Shown: positions 1 through 9,588, numbered from the stretch's first letter. The stretch: DNA of 13,678 bases from Thiotrichaceae bacterium UBA7359 (GCA_905182825.1 CAJJDJ010000035.1:1-13678); one strand, 5' to 3'. Translations and numbers: made by a program. Notes: generated from the sequence alone by a model not told the origin.

Positions 1-1331
1 CGGATATCATCGTGAATGCCGAACATGACCATAAAAAGAAAGAATCGGAACAAATTCAACCGATTGAGTCAATTATAAATGAAGGAGAAGACATTCTTGT
101 TCAGGTAATTAAAGACCCGATTGGAAGTAAGGGTGCCAGATTAACAACCCGCCTTTCAATTCCATCACGTTATATTGTTTTTATGCCTGATGACTCTTCA
201 ATTAGCATCTCTCAAAGAATTAAAGATGAAGAAGAACGCGAGCGACTCAGTAATATTGTTTTAGACTATTTTTCCGGTATCGAAAAACCAGTCAATATTA
301 ACGAAGAAAACATCATCCTGAATAGCTCAATAGAAGAATCTGAAATATTAATAAAAGGTGGTTTTATTGTTAGAACGGCCGCGGAACAAGTGCCGGAGGA
401 AGATATTCATAAAGACATCGAATTTCTCAGGAAGATCTGGGGGTCAATCATGGTACGTGCAAAAAATACTTTTCCTCCTAGTATTATATACGAAGACTTA
501 CCTCTGATAATGCGCACGATGCGTGACTTAGTCAGTTCAGAAGTAGTAAATGTTCGTATCGATTCAAAAGAAACGTACCAACGAGTGATAGAATTTTCAA
601 GAAAATTTATTCCGGAAATCCTTGACCGGATTAAATATTATTCTGGGAATCATCCAATTCTTGATTTATATTCGATTGAAGATGAAATACAACGCTCACT
701 AAATAGAAAAGTTCCATTAAAGTCTGGTGGCTATTTGATTATTGATCAGACCGAAGCTATGACAACAATAGATGTCAATACAGGTGCCTTTGTTGGTCAT
801 CGTAATCAGGAAGAAACTATCTATAAGACCAATCTAGAAGCGGCGCAAACACTTGCCAGACAACTTCGCTTACGAAATCTTGGCGGGATAATAATTATAG
901 ACTTTATCGACATGAAAGACTCAGAACATGGCCGACAGGTTTTACGCTCTCTTGAAAAAAATGTCGAAAAAGACCATTCTAAAACGATTTTAAGCGAACT
1001 AACCTCACTAGGGTTAGTGCAATTGACTCGAAAAAGAACTAGAGAAAGTTTAGAACATATCCTTTCTGAAACATGTCCTACTTGTGATGGTAGAGCAACC
1101 ATCAAGACATCTGAAACTATCTGTTATGAAATATTTCGAGAAATTTTACGTGAGGCTCGACAGTTTAATACAAAAAAACTATTAGTTGTTGCCTCACAAT
1201 GTGTTGTCGATATGCTATTAGATGATGAGTCGACGAGTGTTGCAGAGTTAGAAGCTTTCATTGGAAGACCCATTATTCTTCAAGTAGAAAATACTTATAA
1301 ACAAGAACAATACGATATTGTTCTTCTCTAA
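1..1331 (+). CDS. rng: Ribonuclease G, 5'-truncated by the window edge
   Basis: Endoribonuclease of the RNase E/G family, which in E. coli matures the 5' end of 16S rRNA and cleaves some mRNAs. The open frame runs into the left edge: codons from base 3 read D-I-I before a GTG at base 12, and this aligns with the interior of E. coli RNase G (the ASDIMPHTE region), so the GTG is not the start and roughly the first 65 residues, including most of the S1 domain, lie outside. Numbering from that GTG, the DNase I-like catalytic core is intact: Asp254 in TTIDVNTGAFVGHRN and Asp297 in IIIIDFIDM have the 43-residue spacing of the two Mg-binding aspartates of RNase E. The Zn-link cysteines are C355 and C358 (CPTC). 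The protein ends soon after the core, with no long RNase E-type scaffold tail, which favours RNase G. It ends 9 bp before yhdP, the usual partner. Confidence 0.96.
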   Translation, partial: DIIVNAEHDHKKKESEQIQPIESIINEGEDILVQVIKDPIGSKGARLTTRLSIPSRYIVFMPDDSSISISQRIKDEEERERLSNIVLDYFSGIEKPVNINEENIILNSSIEESEILIKGGFIVRTAAEQVPEEDIHKDIEFLRKIWGSIMVRAKNTFPPSIIYEDLPLIMRTMRDLVSSEVVNVRIDSKETYQRVIEFSRKFIPEILDRIKYYSGNHPILDLYSIEDEIQRSLNRKVPLKSGGYLIIDQTEAMTTIDVNTGAFVGHRNQEETIYKTNLEAAQTLARQLRLRNLGGIIIIDFIDMKDSEHGRQVLRSLEKNVEKDHSKTILSELTSLGLVQLTRKRTRESLEHILSETCPTCDGRATIKTSETICYEIFREILREARQFNTKKLLVVASQCVVDMLLDDESTSVAELEAFIGRPIILQVENTYKQEQYDIVLL

Positions 1332-1340
1332 ATTATCTTA

Positions 1341-4300
1341 ATGTCAAATAGATATCTTACAGGTCTATACCATTTTTTTTGGTATGTATTTGCTTTCATC
1401 ATCCTTAACGCTGCAGTTTTGGTCACTGTCGTTCGCCTTGTAATACCGGAGATTGACGGTTATACCAATGAGATACAATCCTGGGTCAGCAAGCAGATGA
1501 AGCATCAAGTTGTCATAGGAAAAATAGATGCTAGCTGGGACGGTTGGTCTCCCAATTTATATCTGGAAAATATCGACCTTTATTCTCAAGAAACTACCAA
1601 GTTAATTACACGGCTAGACTCTGCGCAGATAAGTATAAGTATTTTGGCCAGTATTAAAGCTCGTGAAATAGTACCAAATTATCTGTCTTTTTCTGGTTTA
1701 GAATTTAATGTTTTACGACGGCATGATGGCTCAATCTCTATCACTAATGATGATGATTCAAGCTTTCATGTCACTTCAAATAAAAGCTCTGTCTTATCAA
1801 TTTGGTTGTTAAAACAAAAAAATATTATCCTCGAAAACGCATCTATAACATGGCATGACGAAAAGTCGCTTGAGGAAAAAATGTCATTCTCCGATGTCAA
1901 AATTCAATTAAAGACTGACAAACAACGCTTACAAATTGAAGCCAATATCACTTTGCCAGAACAATTCGGACAATTTTTAAAAGTGTTAGTAGATGTCCAT
2001 GGCAATATATTGACTCCCGAATGGGATGGAACAGTTTATATTGAAACAGAAAATTTTAATCCAACGAGTTTATTAAATTATTTTAAAATTAAAAGCATTG
2101 GTGGTGTTGCAAGCATAAAACTATGGACAAAATGGGAACATTCTAAGTTAATTGATTTTACTAGCGAATTAAACTATTCCTCTTTTTCATTAATCAATGA
2201 AAATCATATACTACAAATAAATAATATAGCCTTAAACTTAATTGGTGATCGTATTCAAAAAAAGGATTGGTTGTTGAATATGAAAATTAATGAATTACAG
2301 ACAGAGAATATCTCTTGGCCAGCATCAAATCATCAGTTACTCATTGAAAAAGATTTAAACAATAACTATGAGTATGATGGCTATTTCTCTTATTTACATC
2401 TAGAAGAAGTTCTACCATTTTTAATTACCACTAATGCCATTCCTGATAAGATCAAAGCTGTATTTGAGAAACATACATTAAAAGGGGAAATTTCAGACTT
2501 AAAAATAATCTATAAACCTAGCTCATTAGATTATAAATCGGTTCAATTTAAATCTGCTTTCAATAATATTGAGTTTATTTCGAATAATGAAAATCATTCT
2601 ATATCTGGATTAAGAGGTTCATTAAATGCCAGTAGTGATAAAATCAATATTCAATTTAGTGATTCAAATGCTAAAATAAGGGCTAGCTCATTACACGATG
2701 ATCTACTTTCTTTATCAGGCCTAAACGCTGATTTAGAATTAACTTATGATGAGGTGACTGAGCTAATCATTCATAATTTTAATATCACATCTAAAGATTT
2801 GTCTATTAGCTCATCTGGAAAGATTAGATTTGATGACAAGTCTCCATTTATTGACATAATATTAAATGTCGGTGAAACAAACATAGAAAATATTACACCC
2901 GCTTATTTACCAAAAAAAATCAATCCTGAATTACGTATTTGGTTCAATGATGCTCTGAGTAGCGGTAAGTTCTTGTCCGGTGATTTACTCTTCCGAGGAC
3001 ATCTCAGTGATTTTCCATTTTATAATGCCGAAGGACATTTCAAATCAATAATAAATATTGAGAATGTAACTCTTAAATATAATAAGAAATGGCCGGCCAT
3101 TAATGATTTTAGTGCTGAAATTATTTTAAATAACGATGACCTCACTATTTCATCACGTTCAGGTCGTCTCTACGATGCAAAAATAAATAAATTATCAGCA
3201 AAAATTAAAAACTATAGCAAAGGTAATAACCTATTAAATGTTACTGGTTCTTTAGACGGCCATACCAGCGACTTAAGTCATTTTATTAATCAAAGCCCTC
3301 TCAAAGAAAAAAAATATCTACAGGAATCAATAAATAATGTCGTGGGTAATTTTGAACTTGATCTGAAATTAGTAATTCCCTTGGATAGAGATGATACAAA
3401 CGTTGAAGGCTTTATGACTTTTACTGATGCCACTATGGAATCTAATATACCTGGACTAAGTCTTGAGAGTGTGAATGGTAAAGTCAATTTTATCAATCAT
3501 AATATATGGGCCAATAGTATCCATGCTTTATACCATGGTTTGCCGGTAACTTTGAATATTCCCAGAATAGATCCTGATGAATCTACCTCTGAAATATATG
3601 AAATATCTGGCTTTGCTGACAAAGCCTTTATCGTGAACCAACTTGGCAGTTTCTTTCCATCATTCAAAAAAATCGGCAAAAGAATGAGTCCTTATTTTGA
3701 TGGGGAAAGTAAATGGTTCCTCTCACTTAAAAAAACAATATCAGACGACAATATAACAATCAGAGATGTCGAATTAAGCTCTGATTTGAGTGGTATTGAG
3801 ATAAATATGCCTTACCCTTTTGATAAAAGAAAAGAAGACTCACGACTTTTAACTTTATCGACTAAATTGACTGACACATCAATTAATAAAATTAATTTTA
3901 ACTTTGATAATGTTTTTTTTACTGATGTCAATATCGACAACAGCAAGAATTTTATGGTTAAGAATATACTTGTCGGTTTAGGCCAACAACATGGTGAATC
4001 GTCACAAATAGGCGATGTATCAATACAAGGTGAACTCAATGAATTAAATCTGTCGAAATGGATAGATGTCATTGCAATAGACAATAACGTTCAATCACGG
4101 AACAATGTATTACATAAAACCAGTAGTGTAATTGGAGAATTCATTATTGGTGAATTACAAGTCTTCAACAATAATTTTAAAGATGTCAAAATAAATTTAA
4201 GTAATCCAGCTGAAGAATGGAAAGTTGTTTTTGATGGGAGTGACATTAAAGGTTACACTCAATTAATAAAAACTGTTGAAAATCAATATGATAAATTGAT

Positions 4301-5198
4301 TGTTGAATTAGAATCACTATCATTATACAGCATTAAAGATAAAAACAATTCAAGACCGTTTGAAATAGAGAAGATACCCGAATTAGATATCAGCGTTAAA
4401 AACTTTAATTATAATGGTAACCAACTCGGAAAACTTGAGTTACAAACTAACAATGTTGTAAATGGTATTAATGTTCGTAACCTAAGTATTTCGAAGTCTG
4501 ATTTTAACATTACAGCAAATGGTAAATGGTTGAGTATAGAAGATGTAGACCGTTCTGAATTTTATGCCAAATTAGAATCTGGCTCTATTGAAACTATGCT
4601 CTCTATATTCAACTATGACTCCGCCAACATTCAAGATGGTAAAACAATAATTGAAATGAATGCAAATTGGATGGATACGCCAATGAATTTTTCTATGGAT
4701 AAAATTATTGGTGAGCTCATGATGAAAATTGATAAAGGTCAGTTCCTTGACATCAACCCATCTGCAGGTCGATTATTTGGACTGCTCAGTATTCAAACTT
4801 TACCAAGAAGACTCGCTCTTGATTTTACAGATCTTTTCAATGAAGGATTTGCATTCGATAGTATTAGTGGAAGTTTTAATATGGATAAAGGTCATGCGTA
4901 CACAAATGATCTCGAAATGTTTGGTCCGGCTGCAGATATCATAATCAGTGGCCGAACTGGAATCGTCACAAAAGATTATGATCAGATTGCAACAATAACA
5001 CCCAAAGTATCTAACAGTTTACCTCTTGCTAGCGCATTATTTGGACCTATAGGTGTCGGAGTAGGTGCCGTTATTTATCTTACTGGCGAATTATTCAAGT
5101 CTATTCCAGAAAAAATAGATAATATCCTAAGATATCAATATAGCATTAAGGGTAGCTGGGATAATCCCGATATAGTAAAAATAGAAAAAAATAATTAA
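1341..5198 (+). CDS. yhdP: YhdP family AsmA-like envelope protein
   Basis: Very large inner-membrane-anchored periplasmic protein (1285 aa; E. coli YhdP is about 1266) of the AsmA/TamB/YhdP group. In E. coli, YhdP acts with TamB and YdbH in moving phospholipid between inner and outer membranes. A hydrophobic segment at residues about 11-34, preceded by few charges, is a signal anchor. The long body is beta-rich and polar, as expected for a repeating-groove lipid-transfer protein, and begins with the family signature around SWDGWSPNLYLENIDLY. The C-terminus carries the family end block: PLASALFGPIGVGVGAVIYLTGELF followed by YSIKGSWDNPDIVKI. The start lies 9 bp after rng, with no clear Shine-Dalgarno sequence, which suggests translational coupling to rng. 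The usual downstream tldD is not here. Assignment rests on family-wide similarity and synteny with rng; the lipid-transport role is inferred from E. coli. Confidence 0.92.
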   Translation: MSNRYLTGLYHFFWYVFAFIILNAAVLVTVVRLVIPEIDGYTNEIQSWVSKQMKHQVVIGKIDASWDGWSPNLYLENIDLYSQETTKLITRLDSAQISISILASIKAREIVPNYLSFSGLEFNVLRRHDGSISITNDDDSSFHVTSNKSSVLSIWLLKQKNIILENASITWHDEKSLEEKMSFSDVKIQLKTDKQRLQIEANITLPEQFGQFLKVLVDVHGNILTPEWDGTVYIETENFNPTSLLNYFKIKSIGGVASIKLWTKWEHSKLIDFTSELNYSSFSLINENHILQINNIALNLIGDRIQKKDWLLNMKINELQTENISWPASNHQLLIEKDLNNNYEYDGYFSYLHLEEVLPFLITTNAIPDKIKAVFEKHTLKGEISDLKIIYKPSSLDYKSVQFKSAFNNIEFISNNENHSISGLRGSLNASSDKINIQFSDSNAKIRASSLHDDLLSLSGLNADLELTYDEVTELIIHNFNITSKDLSISSSGKIRFDDKSPFIDIILNVGETNIENITPAYLPKKINPELRIWFNDALSSGKFLSGDLLFRGHLSDFPFYNAEGHFKSIINIENVTLKYNKKWPAINDFSAEIILNNDDLTISSRSGRLYDAKINKLSAKIKNYSKGNNLLNVTGSLDGHTSDLSHFINQSPLKEKKYLQESINNVVGNFELDLKLVIPLDRDDTNVEGFMTFTDATMESNIPGLSLESVNGKVNFINHNIWANSIHALYHGLPVTLNIPRIDPDESTSEIYEISGFADKAFIVNQLGSFFPSFKKIGKRMSPYFDGESKWFLSLKKTISDDNITIRDVELSSDLSGIEINMPYPFDKRKEDSRLLTLSTKLTDTSINKINFNFDNVFFTDVNIDNSKNFMVKNILVGLGQQHGESSQIGDVSIQGELNELNLSKWIDVIAIDNNVQSRNNVLHKTSSVIGEFIIGELQVFNNNFKDVKINLSNPAEEWKVVFDGSDIKGYTQLIKTVENQYDKLIVELESLSLYSIKDKNNSRPFEIEKIPELDISVKNFNYNGNQLGKLELQTNNVVNGINVRNLSISKSDFNITANGKWLSIEDVDRSEFYAKLESGSIETMLSIFNYDSANIQDGKTIIEMNANWMDTPMNFSMDKIIGELMMKIDKGQFLDINPSAGRLFGLLSIQTLPRRLALDFTDLFNEGFAFDSISGSFNMDKGHAYTNDLEMFGPAADIIISGRTGIVTKDYDQIATITPKVSNSLPLASALFGPIGVGVGAVIYLTGELFKSIPEKIDNILRYQYSIKGSWDNPDIVKIEKNN

Positions 5199-5284
5199 AA
5201 CAGACGATGTAGTATATTAGTTTCAGAATATCCTTAAAAGCATCAGTATTTATTTAACAACATATAATTACCAAGGAAATCACA

Positions 5285-5743
5285 ATGCAGTGGAGACCAA
5301 ACACGACTATTGCTGCAATTATTGAACAGAACAATCGATTTCTATTAGTTGAAGAATCAATCAATGGAAAACTTGTATTCAATCAACCAGCTGGACATCT
5401 GGAGCATGGCGAAACCTTAATTGAAGCCGTCAAACGTGAAGTCATGGAGGAAACAGCCTGGGAATTTGAACCAGAATCATTGGTTGGAGTTTATCTTTAT
5501 TCTAACCCACATCAGCTAGATATTACTTATTTACGTTTTTGCTTTTATGGGAACTGTATCGAAGAACACCTAGGACAAGCTCTTGATGCTGAAATAATTC
5601 GTACTATTTGGTTAACATCCGAAGAGATTGAAAAAAAGCAAAGAAGATTACGAAGTCCACTAGTATCTCGTTGTATTAAAGATTACCAAAGTGGCAAGCG
5701 TTATCCACTCGAATTAATTCACTATCACCTCAACAGTGAATAA
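5285..5743 (+). CDS. nudJ: Nudix hydrolase NudJ
   Basis: Small cytosolic Nudix phosphatase (152 aa). E. coli NudJ (YmfB) removes phosphate from nucleoside di/triphosphates and attacks the thiamine precursor HMP-PP. The Nudix box is visible at residues 37-59: G37, E43, then R51-E52-V-M-E55-E56, which supplies the metal-binding glutamates; the normally conserved Gly after EET is Ala58. The N-terminal part (TTIAAIIEQNNRFLLVEE) and the C-terminal block (LRSPLVSRCIKDYQSGKRYPLELI) match NudJ specifically rather than other Nudix families. AAGGAA at 5273-5278, 6 bases before the ATG, is a good ribosome-binding site. An 86-bp gap separates it from yhdP; its last 8 bases overlap mnmA, the partner found beside nudJ in E. 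coli. Confidence 0.93.
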   Translation: MQWRPNTTIAAIIEQNNRFLLVEESINGKLVFNQPAGHLEHGETLIEAVKREVMEETAWEFEPESLVGVYLYSNPHQLDITYLRFCFYGNCIEEHLGQALDAEIIRTIWLTSEEIEKKQRRLRSPLVSRCIKDYQSGKRYPLELIHYHLNSE

Positions 5744-6830
5744 AAAAATTAATAATAAAATTATTGTTGGCATCTCTGGTGGAGTCGATTCTTCGGTAAC
5801 TGCAATGTTACTGAAAGAACAAGGCTATGAAGTTGAAGGCTTATTCATGAAGAATTGGAATGATACAACTAAAGATGGTTCTTGTTTATGGGAAAATGAT
5901 GTTGAAGATGCCATGATGGTTTGCGATAAACTCGACATCCCTTTAAATACCGTAGATCTTTCTTCTGACTATTGGGATAAAGTTTTTAAGAACTTTATCA
6001 AAGAATACAAAAATGGACGTACGCCTAATCCTGATGTTTTGTGTAATCAGGAAATTAAATTTAAGGTATTTTTGGAACATGCAGAAAATTTGGGAGCATC
6101 TAAAATTGCCACAGGTCATTATGCTCGCATTCATCAACAAGCAAATTCATTCGAGTTACTAAAAGGGCTTGATCTAAATAAAGATCAAAGTTACTTTTTA
6201 TGTCGCTTAAATCAAACACAGCTGGAAAAATCGATGTTCCCCATCGGCGAACTTGATAAAACTGAAGTCAGACTACATGCTGAAAAAGCAGGTTTGATAA
6301 CACACGATAAAAAAGATAGCACCGGCATTTGTTTTATTGGCGAACAACCTTTTCGTCAGTTCCTAAGCCGCTACATCACTCCTGATCCCGGTTCTATTAA
6401 AACAATTGATGAAAAAATAATTGGTGAACACGACGGTGTCTTTTATTACACACTTGGACAACGACAAGGTTTGGGTATTGGTGGTGTAAAAGGTGCTATT
6501 GATGCGCCCTGGTATGTTGTACAAAAAAATATTGAAGAAAATGAATTAATCGTTGTTCAAGATCATGATCATCCATTACTTCATAGTCGTGGACTGATGG
6601 CATCAAGTATTAACTGGATTTCAGAAGAAATCCCTGATGTCCCGTATAAATGTCAGGCAAAAAATCGTTATCGTCAAGCAGATCAAAGCTGTACTATCGA
6701 AAAAATTGATAATGACAGCTGTAGTGTGAGTTTTGATTTATCCCAAAGAGCCATTACACCCGGTCAATTCATTGTTTTTTATAAAGAAGATGCCTGTCTT
6801 GGCGGGGGCATAATCGATTCAGTAGACTAG
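5736..6830 (+). CDS. mnmA: tRNA-specific 2-thiouridylase MnmA
   Basis: Cytosolic ATP-dependent enzyme (364 aa, normal length) that puts sulfur on U34 of tRNA-Lys, -Glu and -Gln, the 2-thio step of mnm5s2U. The PP-loop ATP site SGGVDSS is at residues 14-20. The two catalytic cysteines are seen at C103 (NPDVLCNQEIKF) and C199 (STGICFIGE), matching E. coli C102 and C199. The central tRNA-binding part holds GHYARI and LNKDQSYFL, and the C-terminal beta-barrel begins near LGQRQGLGIGG. The start is a GTG inside the end of nudJ with an 8-bp overlap and no clear Shine-Dalgarno sequence, so translation is probably coupled to nudJ. In E. coli hflD and purB follow; here acnB does. No clear terminator follows the stop. 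Confidence 0.97.
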   Translation: MNKKINNKIIVGISGGVDSSVTAMLLKEQGYEVEGLFMKNWNDTTKDGSCLWENDVEDAMMVCDKLDIPLNTVDLSSDYWDKVFKNFIKEYKNGRTPNPDVLCNQEIKFKVFLEHAENLGASKIATGHYARIHQQANSFELLKGLDLNKDQSYFLCRLNQTQLEKSMFPIGELDKTEVRLHAEKAGLITHDKKDSTGICFIGEQPFRQFLSRYITPDPGSIKTIDEKIIGEHDGVFYYTLGQRQGLGIGGVKGAIDAPWYVVQKNIEENELIVVQDHDHPLLHSRGLMASSINWISEEIPDVPYKCQAKNRYRQADQSCTIEKIDNDSCSVSFDLSQRAITPGQFIVFYKEDACLGGGIIDSVD

Positions 6831-6858
6831 ACTTGCGTCAAAACAAATCAAAATTCGA

Positions 6859-6888
6859 TTAAACATTCATGAGATCTTCATTTATACT
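6859..6888 (+). promoter_or_regulatory. Candidate sigma-70 promoter for acnB
   Basis: TATACT at 6883-6888 is a good -10 element. The best -35 partner is TTAAAC at 6859-6864 with an 18-bp spacer, which is only a fair match to TTGACA. The predicted start near 6895 leaves a leader of about 58 nt before the acnB TTG. The 122-bp gap after mnmA and the acnB-specific terminator downstream also favour an independent transcription unit. Inferred from sequence only. Confidence 0.4.
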
Positions 6889-6911
6889 AGCCGCCCTTCG
6901 TTTGGAGGCTA
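6888..6911 (+). repeat. Inverted repeat over the predicted acnB transcription start
   Basis: TAGCCGCC at 6888-6895 pairs with GGAGGCTA at 6904-6911 across an 8-base loop, with a single G/A mismatch. It begins at the last base of the -10 element and covers the predicted +1. It could be an operator or a hairpin near the mRNA 5' end; chance cannot be excluded. Confidence 0.35.
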
Positions 6912-6939
6912 TATACAGGCATTCATCAGAGAATTATTA

Positions 6940-6945
6940 AAGGAG
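6940..6945 (+). promoter_or_regulatory. Strong ribosome-binding site fixing the TTG start of acnB
   Basis: AAGGAG lies 7 bases before the TTG at 6953. The sequence after that TTG reads MLEDYRQHIQERA, aligning with the first residues of E. coli AcnB (MLEEYRKHVAERA), so the rare TTG start is well supported by both the RBS and the protein. Confidence 0.85.
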
Positions 6946-6952
6946 AAGTGTT

Positions 6953-9571
6953 TTGCTCGAAGATTATCGTCAACATATACAAGAACGGGCCGACCAAGGA
7001 GTCGTACCACAACCATTATCACCAGAACAAACATCTGCACTAATTGAGTTGTTGAAAAGTCCTCCTGCTGGAGAAGAAAACTTTATTCTCGATCTGATTA
7101 CAAATCGTGTCCCTGCCGGTGTTGACCAAGCAGCCTATATCAAAGCAGGGTTTTTAGCAGCCATAACCAAAAGTGAAGCTGAATCTCCTTTAATCGATAA
7201 AGTCAAAGCGGTGGAACTTCTGGGAACAATGCTAGGTGGCTACAATATCCTGCCGTTAATGGAGTGCCTTGATGATGACGCTCTGGCAACAACTGCTGTA
7301 AAAGCGTTATCACATACATTGTTAATGTTCGACGCATTTCATGATATCCAAGAAAAAGTCAATGCTGGCAACGAACATGCGAAAAAAATTATTCAATCAT
7401 GGGCAGATGCCGAATGGTTTACTTCCAAACCAAGTTTGGCTGAAAAAATAACGGTTACCGTATTCAAAGTTTCAGGAGAGACTAATACAGATGACCTTTC
7501 ACCTGCTCCCGATGCATGGTCTCGACCTGATATTCCATTACATGCATTAGCCATGTTAAAAATGAAACGTGATGGCATAACGCCAGATAAACCAGGTGAA
7601 ATCGGCGCCATCAAACAAATCGAATCATTGAAAGCGAAAGGTTATCCACTAGCATATGTTGGTGATGTTGTGGGCACAGGCTCTTCTCGTAAATCGGCGA
7701 CTAACTCTGTGCTCTGGCATATGGGCGATGATATTCCATTTATTCCTAATAAACGTGATGGTGGTTATTGTCTCGGTGGTAAAATTGCACCTATCTTTTT
7801 CAACACAATGGAAGACGCTGGTGCACTCCCTATTGAGTGTGATGTCAGCAAAATGAACATGGGCGATATTATCGATATATACCCTTATGAGGGCAAGATC
7901 AAAAACGCCGAAACGGGTGAAGAAATCTGTGAATTTTCATTAAAAACCAACATTCTTCTTGATGAGGTACAAGCCGGTGGACGCATTCCTTTAATTATTG
8001 GTCGTGGTTTAACAACTCGTGCTCGTAAAGCATTGGGTTTAAAAAATAGCGATTTATTCCGTGTACCTATACCTACAAATGATACCGGGAAAGGTTATAC
8101 CTTGGCACAGAAAATGGTTGGTCAATCTTGTGGCGTTGAAGGTATTCGACCTGGCACTTACTGTGAGCCTAAGATGACCACTGTTGGCTCACAAGATACA
8201 ACGGGACCAATGACTCGCGATGAGTTAAAAGATCTGGCTTGTCTCGGTTTTTCTGCCGACTTGGTTATGCAATCATTTTGTCATACTGCAGCGTATCCAA
8301 AACCGATCGATGAAATTACCCATCACACCCTGCCTGATTTTATTCAGACCCGTGGTGGTGTGGCGTTAAGACCGGGTGATGGAATCATTCATTCTTGGTT
8401 AAACCGAATGTTATTGCCTGATACAGTAGGAACTGGCGGTGATTCACATACACGTTTTCCAATTGGGATTTCCTTTCCAGCTGGTTCTGGACTAGTTGCC
8501 TTTGCTGCGGCTACAGGTGTAATGCCATTGGATATGCCAGAATCTGTATTAGTACGCTTTAAAGGTAAAATGCAACCGGGTATCACCTTACGTGATTTAG
8601 TCAATTCAATTCCTCTGGCCGCGATTAATTCAGGTGACATGACTGTAGCAAAAGAAGGCAAGAAAAATATCTTCTCTGGTCGAATCCTTGAGATCGAAGG
8701 ATTACCGGATCTTAAATGCGAACAAGCATTCGAACTATCTGATGCCAGTGCAGAACGTTCGGCCGGTGGCTGTACTATTCGCTTAGGCAAAAAATCCATC
8801 ATTGAATACTTAGAATCTAATATAACCTTATTGCGTTGGATGATAAGCGAAAATTATAGTGATGCACGCACACTTGAACGTCGCGCAAAAATCATGGAAG
8901 AGTGGATTGCGAACCCAGTTTTAATGGAACCTGACGCGGATGCTGAATACACCAAAATATTTGAAATCGACCTGAATGAAATCAAAGAACCTATCTTAGC
9001 CTGTCCGAATGATCCCGATGATGTAAAAACATTATCAGAAGTGTCTGGCACCAAGATTGATGAAGTCTTTATTGGTTCTTGCATGACAAACATTGGTCAT
9101 TTTCGTGCCGCTGGGAAGATGTTAGATAAAATTGAGGGCCCAATCCCTACGCAACTCTGGATATCGCCTCCAACCAAGATGGATCAACATCAACTAACGG
9201 AAGAAGGTTATTACACAATATTTAAAAAAACGGGTGCCAATTTAGAAATGCCAGGTTGTTCACTTTGTATGGGTAATCAGGCACGGGTTAAAGAAAAATC
9301 TACTGTAGTGTCTACTTCAACGCGTAACTTTCCAAATCGGTTAGGTGATGGTGCAAATGTCTATTTGGCCTCTGCTGAAGTAGCTGCAGTATCTTCCATC
9401 TTGGGGCATATCCCGAGCATGGATGAATATATGAAATTCGCAGCAGATCTCGACCCTATGGCAGAGGATGTATATCGCTATCTTAATTTTAACGAGATCG
9501 AGTCTTTCCAAAAGAGTGCATCACAAGCACAATTTAAACTTGAGTCAATTCCGGTTGCTGTAGTAAATTAA
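6953..9571 (+). CDS. acnB: Bifunctional aconitate hydratase 2 / 2-methylisocitrate dehydratase
   Basis: TCA-cycle enzyme (872 aa) interconverting citrate and isocitrate through cis-aconitate; B-type aconitases also dehydrate/hydrate 2-methylisocitrate in the methylcitrate cycle. Domain order is that of AcnB, not AcnA: an N-terminal HEAT-like helical domain (about 1-160), the swivelling domain placed early (about 165-380, with GDVVGTGSSRKSATNS), then the three cluster-binding domains. The [4Fe-4S] ligands are Cys710 (IGSCMTNIGHF) and Cys769/Cys772 (PGCSLCMGNQAR), at exactly the E. coli positions. Other active-site blocks include VGSQDTTGPMTRDEL, GTGGDSHTRFPIGISFPAGSG and the C-terminal STSTRNFPNRLG. 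Translation begins at TTG after a strong RBS, and transcription ends at a strong terminator just downstream, so it is probably monocistronic. E. coli AcnB without its cluster binds mRNAs; whether this one does cannot be told here. Confidence 0.98.
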   Translation: MLEDYRQHIQERADQGVVPQPLSPEQTSALIELLKSPPAGEENFILDLITNRVPAGVDQAAYIKAGFLAAITKSEAESPLIDKVKAVELLGTMLGGYNILPLMECLDDDALATTAVKALSHTLLMFDAFHDIQEKVNAGNEHAKKIIQSWADAEWFTSKPSLAEKITVTVFKVSGETNTDDLSPAPDAWSRPDIPLHALAMLKMKRDGITPDKPGEIGAIKQIESLKAKGYPLAYVGDVVGTGSSRKSATNSVLWHMGDDIPFIPNKRDGGYCLGGKIAPIFFNTMEDAGALPIECDVSKMNMGDIIDIYPYEGKIKNAETGEEICEFSLKTNILLDEVQAGGRIPLIIGRGLTTRARKALGLKNSDLFRVPIPTNDTGKGYTLAQKMVGQSCGVEGIRPGTYCEPKMTTVGSQDTTGPMTRDELKDLACLGFSADLVMQSFCHTAAYPKPIDEITHHTLPDFIQTRGGVALRPGDGIIHSWLNRMLLPDTVGTGGDSHTRFPIGISFPAGSGLVAFAAATGVMPLDMPESVLVRFKGKMQPGITLRDLVNSIPLAAINSGDMTVAKEGKKNIFSGRILEIEGLPDLKCEQAFELSDASAERSAGGCTIRLGKKSIIEYLESNITLLRWMISENYSDARTLERRAKIMEEWIANPVLMEPDADAEYTKIFEIDLNEIKEPILACPNDPDDVKTLSEVSGTKIDEVFIGSCMTNIGHFRAAGKMLDKIEGPIPTQLWISPPTKMDQHQLTEEGYYTIFKKTGANLEMPGCSLCMGNQARVKEKSTVVSTSTRNFPNRLGDGANVYLASAEVAAVSSILGHIPSMDEYMKFAADLDPMAEDVYRYLNFNEIESFQKSASQAQFKLESIPVAVVN

Positions 9572-9588
9572 GCACTTTTAACATCAGC

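Noticed and set aside
12..14. GTG at base 12 as the start of the RNase G gene
   Set aside because: The frame is open to the window edge and the residues before the GTG align with the RNase G interior, so the gene starts outside the window.
5263..5268. Perfect TATAAT just upstream of nudJ
   Set aside because: The implied transcription start (about 5275) would fall inside the nudJ ribosome-binding site, and there is no -35 match. Probably a chance match in an AT-rich gap.
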